From Psettodes erumei (Eukaryota > Chordata > Actinopteri > Pleuronectiformes > Psettodidae), in assembly GCA_016785225.1 (NCBI GenBank), contig JAFBJZ010000510.1, positions 930,001-994,000 of the forward strand: a stretch of 64,000 nt of DNA, written 5' to 3'. Made by a program: the position numbers and the translations under genes. Below the pieces are notes generated by a model. That model was not told the DNA's origin. It ran no database searches and saw only the letters and a program-made list of their open reading frames with translations. Positions 59,251 through 64,000 of the stretch are shown here, in pieces; within the stretch, counting starts at the first letter, position 1, and each line of letters starts with the position of its first letter.

Positions 59251-60358
59251 CTGGCGGGAGTAAAACACACCACGCGTCAACGTCACGCCCCGAGCCGGAG
59301 CGCGCGGGATTCGCGCGTTCGTTCGCAGGCACGGAAGGCGACGGCCCTTCGATATCGTCTTCGCCCGCCAGGTTTATTTACCTACGAGCATCTGTAATGA
59401 ACAGCATATCACTGAATTTTGGGTTATAACGAACGAGTCAGACCTTTTAGACATAATGATACGGTGGGCGGATTGGAGCTTCTTCGCGGGGGCGCTTCAC
59501 AGAGCTGAGTTCAGTTTAGAGAAAGCGCTGCACGGAAACAGCGGCAGCTCCTGGAGGGGTCGGGGCGGATGCATCAGTTCTCTCCAAACTGGAGAGTAAT
59601 TTATTCCACGAAGGCCGAGTAAAAGAGCAGCAGCCGCAGACTGACGCTCCTCTCCTGACCTGCCCTTTTCCAAACTGTTTCCAACGCGCCCGCCTCTTCA
59701 CATCCACAGTTTTTGGAACGAGGCTCTCCAACGTCTGGACATTTCATGTTTGACATTTTATCGAGGATGTTTAGAAACAGCCTCTCGTGTGCGTTGAACG
59801 TCTTAATGGAGGTGTGACGCCAAATTGTTGGAGAAACTGCAACAGCAACACTTTTTGTTTCCTTAAAAGTCAAACTGCGTAAGGTCACATGATCAGCTAC
59901 TTTGTCGACACATTTCCTCGTTACGCAACTGTGGGCCGAGGATTTATTCTTTCTTAACAATCGCGGAGCAACTAAAATACATCTATTTATTTCAGCCAAA
60001 AGCAAAACAGTCGAGCAAGAATGATAAAAAAAAAAAACTTGCACCGCTTTCCACAGCGTCAGCGCCGTGTTTACTTGAAAAGAAATAAGCGCTGTCCCAC
60101 ACACCTACGCATGAACTGTCAGAAGCAGGTGATTCAACCAAGTACAGCACGTCCACGCTAATGATCGCTCTGAGCGCAGGGGCGGCAGAAAGTGAAAGTC
60201 TGCTCACTAATTCACGGGCTCCGTTTTGTGCCGACGAGCGCTCGGCCCGGCGTCTGCAACAGCTGGTTAGCAGGCGCTCGCTCGATTCGAAATAAAATCA
60301 GAGACAGCATTGACACAGAGCAGTAAAGTCATCAGTGCATTCAAAAGGATTCCTCTAC
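59251..60358 (-). other. attractin intron of about 1.1 kb
   Basis: Non-coding; donor GTAGAG (weaker than the others), acceptor CCGCCAG. Nothing else was recognised. Confidence 0.85.
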
Positions 60359-60604
60359 CTGGGCAGTGGATGAAGGACCAGTTGTATTTGGCCTCACTGG
60401 GGCACATGCTGGCGTTGAGGGCGGGCTGGGGGCTGGCGGGCAGGCCGGGCAGGGTGGACGGGGCGGGGACCGAAGTCTGGAAGGGCCCGCGGAAGGAGCC
60501 CTCGATGCACTGACCTTTGCCCGTGTTGCTGGGGTCGGTGCACCAGCCGCAGCCCGGCTGGTCCAGACACTGGCCGCAGGTCCGGTACCCGGAGCAGTTC
60601 TCCG
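60359..60604 (-). CDS. atrn: attractin exon: second PSI module and linker
   Basis: The exon is 246 nt, phase 1 to phase 1, after an acceptor reading GGCGCAG and before donor GTAGAG. It begins with CPPENCSGYRTCGQCLDQPG across the junction and continues CGWCTDPSNTGKGQCIEG, another PSI-type module. A Pro/Ser/Ala-rich linker follows (PAPSTLPGLPASPQPALN), then ASMCPSEAKYNWSFIHCP. Sequons NCS, NAS and NWS are present. The cysteine module matches the attractin family closely. The linker is longer and more Pro/Ala-rich than I recall for the mammalian protein, as expected for a spacer under little constraint. The exon is very CpG-rich compared with its introns. Confidence 0.95.
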
Positions 60605-63460
60605 CTGCGCCGCAACAAGAAAGCACACAGCGCCCGTCAAAACCGATGCATTTCCAGGTTTCTGTTTACGCGTTCGTCAAGTGAAACACGGGCGGCGACG
60701 CGGCAGCAGCAGCGGTCGACGAGCGGCGGGGTGTGTGTGAAAGGAAGGTCGGGCGTTTCCAAAAAGTTTAAAACACGTAATTCCCGCAATCGCTTTACAA
60801 GGCTCAGCAGTAAATTCAGCTCGTTCCTGAGCCACTCTGCCGCTTCTCTCCCTGGAATATTTTAATTCCTGCCTCTCAGCCCCTGGGGGGGCTTCTCTGC
60901 CTACAGCTGTAAACAACAATTTGTATTCAACTGACCCGTTCTCTTCTGCAGCGCACAAAACCCAAGTTCCAGCCGGAGACTAAGTAATCAAACTATTATT
61001 AATCCCCATCTAATCTACTGGAGGGGCTGCGAGTTTTAATGGGCTCAGCTAAATGAAAAAAAAAAAAAAAAAAAAAGCAAATATTTAAAGATGCCCTGCC
61101 CCAGAAAGCCACACTTATTTAAAACGTTGCCTTTTAGGGTCTTATTAAGCCTGATGAAGATCACTACATATGCTTGAGTGGCTGAGTACATTAACTGCAA
61201 CTGGAGCATTACGTGAGCAGACTTCAGATTTACGCTCTGACTTCAGTCTTTCCCTCCTCTCGCAGATCGCGACGAGTGGGCGGCGATTATGCACCTTACA
61301 CGTGTCTATGCACGTACATGCTGCCGCAACTTAACCAGAGGTTTGGAAAAGCGCGCTTCGGCGATTTCATGTCGATCGGGGAGCGTTATTCCGACGGCGG
61401 CGACGGCTATTTGTTCAGGAGAAAGAACTGGCTTCGGGAATGCGCAGAGAGATGTGCGCACGTTTCATGTATGAGCCCTGGGTTTCGTGAGGGCTGCAGA
61501 GCAAACGCAGCAGAACGCGTGATGAGGTCACCGACGCTCGAGTCAACTCAGGGAATCACATCAGGCGCTGACGTTATGTTATGTCCCCACCACTGTAACC
61601 ACTGGCCCAGAACACTATATGAAAAAATTGAAATGATGTCATACAAAAGTAATTCATTTAACTCTTCATTAAATCTCTTGGCTTTTCAAATTGATTCAAA
61701 GCAATGGTTCATTCTGAGATTAATATTAGAATGATAATATAATAGTAGTTATAAAAATTCCCCCACTTTGACTGGCATAAGGGTGAAATGCCCATGAGAA
61801 TCATTATTATGCACTTTCTGCTTGTCTACCACTGTCAGCAGACAGTATGGTTGGTAAACTGTTAGCTAGTCCTGCATTGTGACTGTGTTAGCAGAGCTAT
61901 AATACTCTAACATGTACACATCAGAAAATATAACAAGTCATTCCTACACTGTGTGAGCATCTGGCTGTGACACCTCGCTCGTAAAACAACTCTATCATTT
62001 CCATACTTTACCGTTTTGTCTGCTTATGTCGGCGTTAACCGGCATATTTGGCAAAAACCAAATTATTAGCCGGCTCGTGCTCCAGCTAACTCCAGCAGTG
62101 TCACCGGTGTATCTGCAACTTTCTCTCCCTTCTTCTCTCGTGCTCCCTGTCACTCTCCCTCAACTCGTCCAATGACTTTCTTTCCTTTTCTTTCTACCTG
62201 TTTTTCCCTCGGCTTTTGTTGGGGAACTGGAGGTTTATAAAACATTTAACAGTTCTGTTTTTACGGCAGAAAAGAAGGAAAATGGCGGTCAAATCTGAAA
62301 ACGCAGCAGTGACGTTAACGTGCTCGTGCTCGTGACAGGCGGCGGCTGCTTTCGACCGGACACGGACGCGCAGGCGCTGATGAAATGTTGATGTTGCGGA
62401 ACGGAGACGGGTCGCAAAAAACATTGATAAAACAATGATATCGCAGGAAATAATGTTTTTACTTTATGGCAGTATTATAACTGGAACGGAACGCGCAATC
62501 AACTGGCCCGAATAAGCGCATCCGGGCCAGCGGGTCGGTTATGTCGAGCTCTGCACGTTATATCTACAAAAAAACAAGCATCCAGCAGCAGAGAACAAAG
62601 TATCTCACTGGTTCGTCACTTCCTGAAAAAAAATTCTCAAATTGTCTATGCAATTTGGCAGTAAAAGAAAAGATCCACTGCAGCCCAAGTAAACATTCAT
62701 TCATTATTCATATTTCACTGGAAGCGTCGCCCTCCATATATAAAGACGTGCTTTCCTGTAGACGTGTTTCACCCTGTAAAATGTTCTGCGCACGTACAGA
62801 TTAATTAATTATCACCAACTTAACAGCGTCTGGATTTTCCCTGAATTTACAGCAAACTGACAAATTACTTTCTAAGAAACTTGATGAACCGATGGGATAA
62901 TTATTCAGAAATTCACATTTTGCCCCCCCAAAAATGAAGCGAGACTGATGGCAGCTGGAGAAGGGAAAATGTGAAGGACTAACACGGTTTGCAAACGGGG
63001 TTTTAATTGGCAACCCCCTCAAATCCCCTCATGTAAATTGCTGTTCGTTATTTGCGGCGCTGCTCTTAAAAGCAGAAACGTCGCCAGATCCTTTGTTCTC
63101 AACTAACTCGAAACTCCTTACGTCGTTTATAAAAGAACTGCCTAACCCCTCTGCCGTTTACGCTGGCGTACGCGAAGCTCGAAATAGCGATGGTGAAAGG
63201 ACAACGCCCCGTCTCTGTGAAGCGTTTCGCCGCGGGGTCGAAATCATCAACATTTCAGGCAGCGCGCGGCACCTTTAATTTCACACTACATTCCGCACGC
63301 CGTCGTTACATGAGAACGAATGTGAATTCCATTTAACGACGTGCTAAATTATCTTTAGATTGTTTATAATGTATTTGAAAGAAAAAGGGGAAAAAAAAAA
63401 AAAACGACTGGCGTGTCGGGGCGGTAAGCGAACGGGAGGGAGAAAGGAGGCGCGCCTTAC
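60605..63460 (-). other. attractin intron of about 2.9 kb
   Basis: Non-coding; donor GTAAGG, acceptor GCGCAG. It contains an A run of about 20 at 61057-61076 and an A run at 63391-63404. A 173-codon plus-strand open frame at 61213-61734 has no recognisable family and is probably chance. Confidence 0.8.
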
Positions 63461-63646
63461 GCGGGCAGGTGTTCATGGTGTACCACTCCATGCACTGTCC
63501 GAAGGGGAAGGAGGCCACGTAGGCGTTGGAGTCCACGCACTGCTTCATGTTGCTGCACCACATGCACTCGGAGCTGCTGCTGGTGCACTCGCTGCAGGTG
63601 GTTCGCATGGCGCACGGCGTCCGGCACTGCTTGGCGCTGTGGTTGG
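63461..63646 (-). CDS. atrn: attractin exon: PSI-type cysteine module
   Basis: The exon is 186 nt, entered in phase 1 and left in phase 1. Acceptor CCCTCAG and donor GTAAGG are both visible. It encodes ANHSAKQCRTPCAMRTTC followed by ECMWCSNMKQCVDSNAYVAS and FPFGQCMEWYTMNTCP. The spaced cysteines and the WC pair are typical of the plexin/semaphorin/integrin fold. The stretch MKQCVDSNAYVASFPFGQCM is nearly unchanged between this gene and what I recall of mammalian attractin, which makes this one of the strongest family identifiers in the window. It contains a possible glycosylation sequon (NHS). The intron separating it from the preceding exon (63647-63901) is only 255 bp and shows nothing notable. 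Confidence 0.95.
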
Positions 63647-63901
63647 CTGAGGGACATTTTGGACACAGTTAGACGTAAGCGCCTCGAGGAACTGAGGCGC
63701 CAGAAAAGGTCGCAAAACACGGTCCTCATATTCTCTCTGGTGTACGTCACACAGTGCAGACACTTCTTTTTGTTACAAGTTGTATCCTGAACTTAAAATC
63801 TATTTACAAAGCCATGTAAGGCCTCCATCATCACTTTAGTGGTGAATCCACGCGTAATCTCACGGCTACTTCTCTCGTAACTGCCGATCGACGCCACGCA
63901 C

Positions 63902-64000
63902 CCGGTCGTTCGCACAGGCTGCCGTTCACCGGGTTGATGCAGGTTTGAGCCTTCAGGCCGCTGGCCGCCGGCTCGGCCAGGTAGCCGCAGAAGCCGGCGT
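63902..64000 (-). CDS. atrn: attractin exon (partial, 5' end outside window): Cys-rich ectodomain
   Basis: This is the first exon of the gene seen in the window; it continues beyond base 64000. In the minus-strand frame starting two bases in, it reads 32 codons, including the stretch GFCGYLAEPAASGLKAQTC and then INPVNGSLCERP. These match the part of attractin just before its penultimate PSI-type cysteine module. An N-glycosylation sequon (NGS) is present. The exon ends one base into an Ala codon (CCG G), followed by a donor reading GTGCGT. That single base joins the CC opening the next exon to give Ala. Attractin is a large type I membrane protein with a secreted form, known in mammals from agouti/melanocortin signalling (mahogany) and myelin maintenance. 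The boundary is set by the donor and the phase match. Confidence 0.9.

Noticed and set aside
3740..64000. Assignment of the gene to atrnl1 (attractin-like 1)
   Set aside because: Most exons fit both paralogues, but the tail ETDEEPPDLIGG matches attractin as I recall it and not attractin-like 1. A phylogenetic tree would settle this; atrnl1 clustering would overturn the symbol.

Overview
The window is nuclear DNA of a vertebrate, most likely a teleost fish. It is almost entirely introns of one gene on the minus strand. Twelve exons joined by GT-AG introns encode 465 consecutive codons that match the C-terminal half of attractin (atrn): two plexin/semaphorin/integrin (PSI) cysteine modules, two laminin-type EGF modules, a glycosylated juxtamembrane region, one transmembrane helix, and the start of the cytoplasmic tail with the MASRPF motif. 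Both gene ends lie outside the window. The 5' part is beyond 64000, and the last tail codons, stop and 3' UTR are beyond position 1. The tail residues ETDEEPPDLIGG favour atrn over its paralogue atrnl1. The fish assignment rests on the exon divergence from mammals, the abundant long CA/TG and GA microsatellites, and the mixture of Penelope-like, L2-like, piggyBac-like and Helitron-like remnants.

Layout, following the gene (right to left). From 64000 to 53585 nine exons lie close together, with introns of 255 to 2856 bp. These encode the whole ectodomain portion. From 53584 to 1 there are only three small exons, 62, 79 and 108 nt, separated by introns of about 7.2, 19.1 and 23.3 kb. The 62- and 79-nt exons encode the membrane-spanning segment, and together (141 nt, phase 0 to phase 0) they form an in-frame removable cassette. 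The 62-nt exon sits between a (UG)n tract about 50 nt upstream of its acceptor and a (CA)n tract about 45 nt downstream of its donor, as read in the pre-mRNA. This arrangement is known in other genes to control exon skipping. Skipping it would frameshift past the membrane helix and give a secreted attractin.

The large introns hold no host protein-coding gene that I can recognise. They hold decayed mobile elements: an L2-like LINE fragment near 6 kb; a tRNA-like SINE in another repeat near 12 kb; a Penelope-like reverse transcriptase with its 5' half inverted at 18.7-19.8 kb; a MITE near 24 kb; a probable solo LTR at 27.7-28.0 kb; and a composite region at 39.3-43.1 kb with piggyBac transposase followed by Helitron proteins. 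They also hold many microsatellites, a polypurine tract at the left edge, and CpG-rich islands near 24.4 and 44.6-45.3 kb that could be intragenic regulatory sites. No tRNA, rRNA, CRISPR or prokaryotic feature was seen. The most interesting candidate system is the repeat-flanked membrane-anchor exon.
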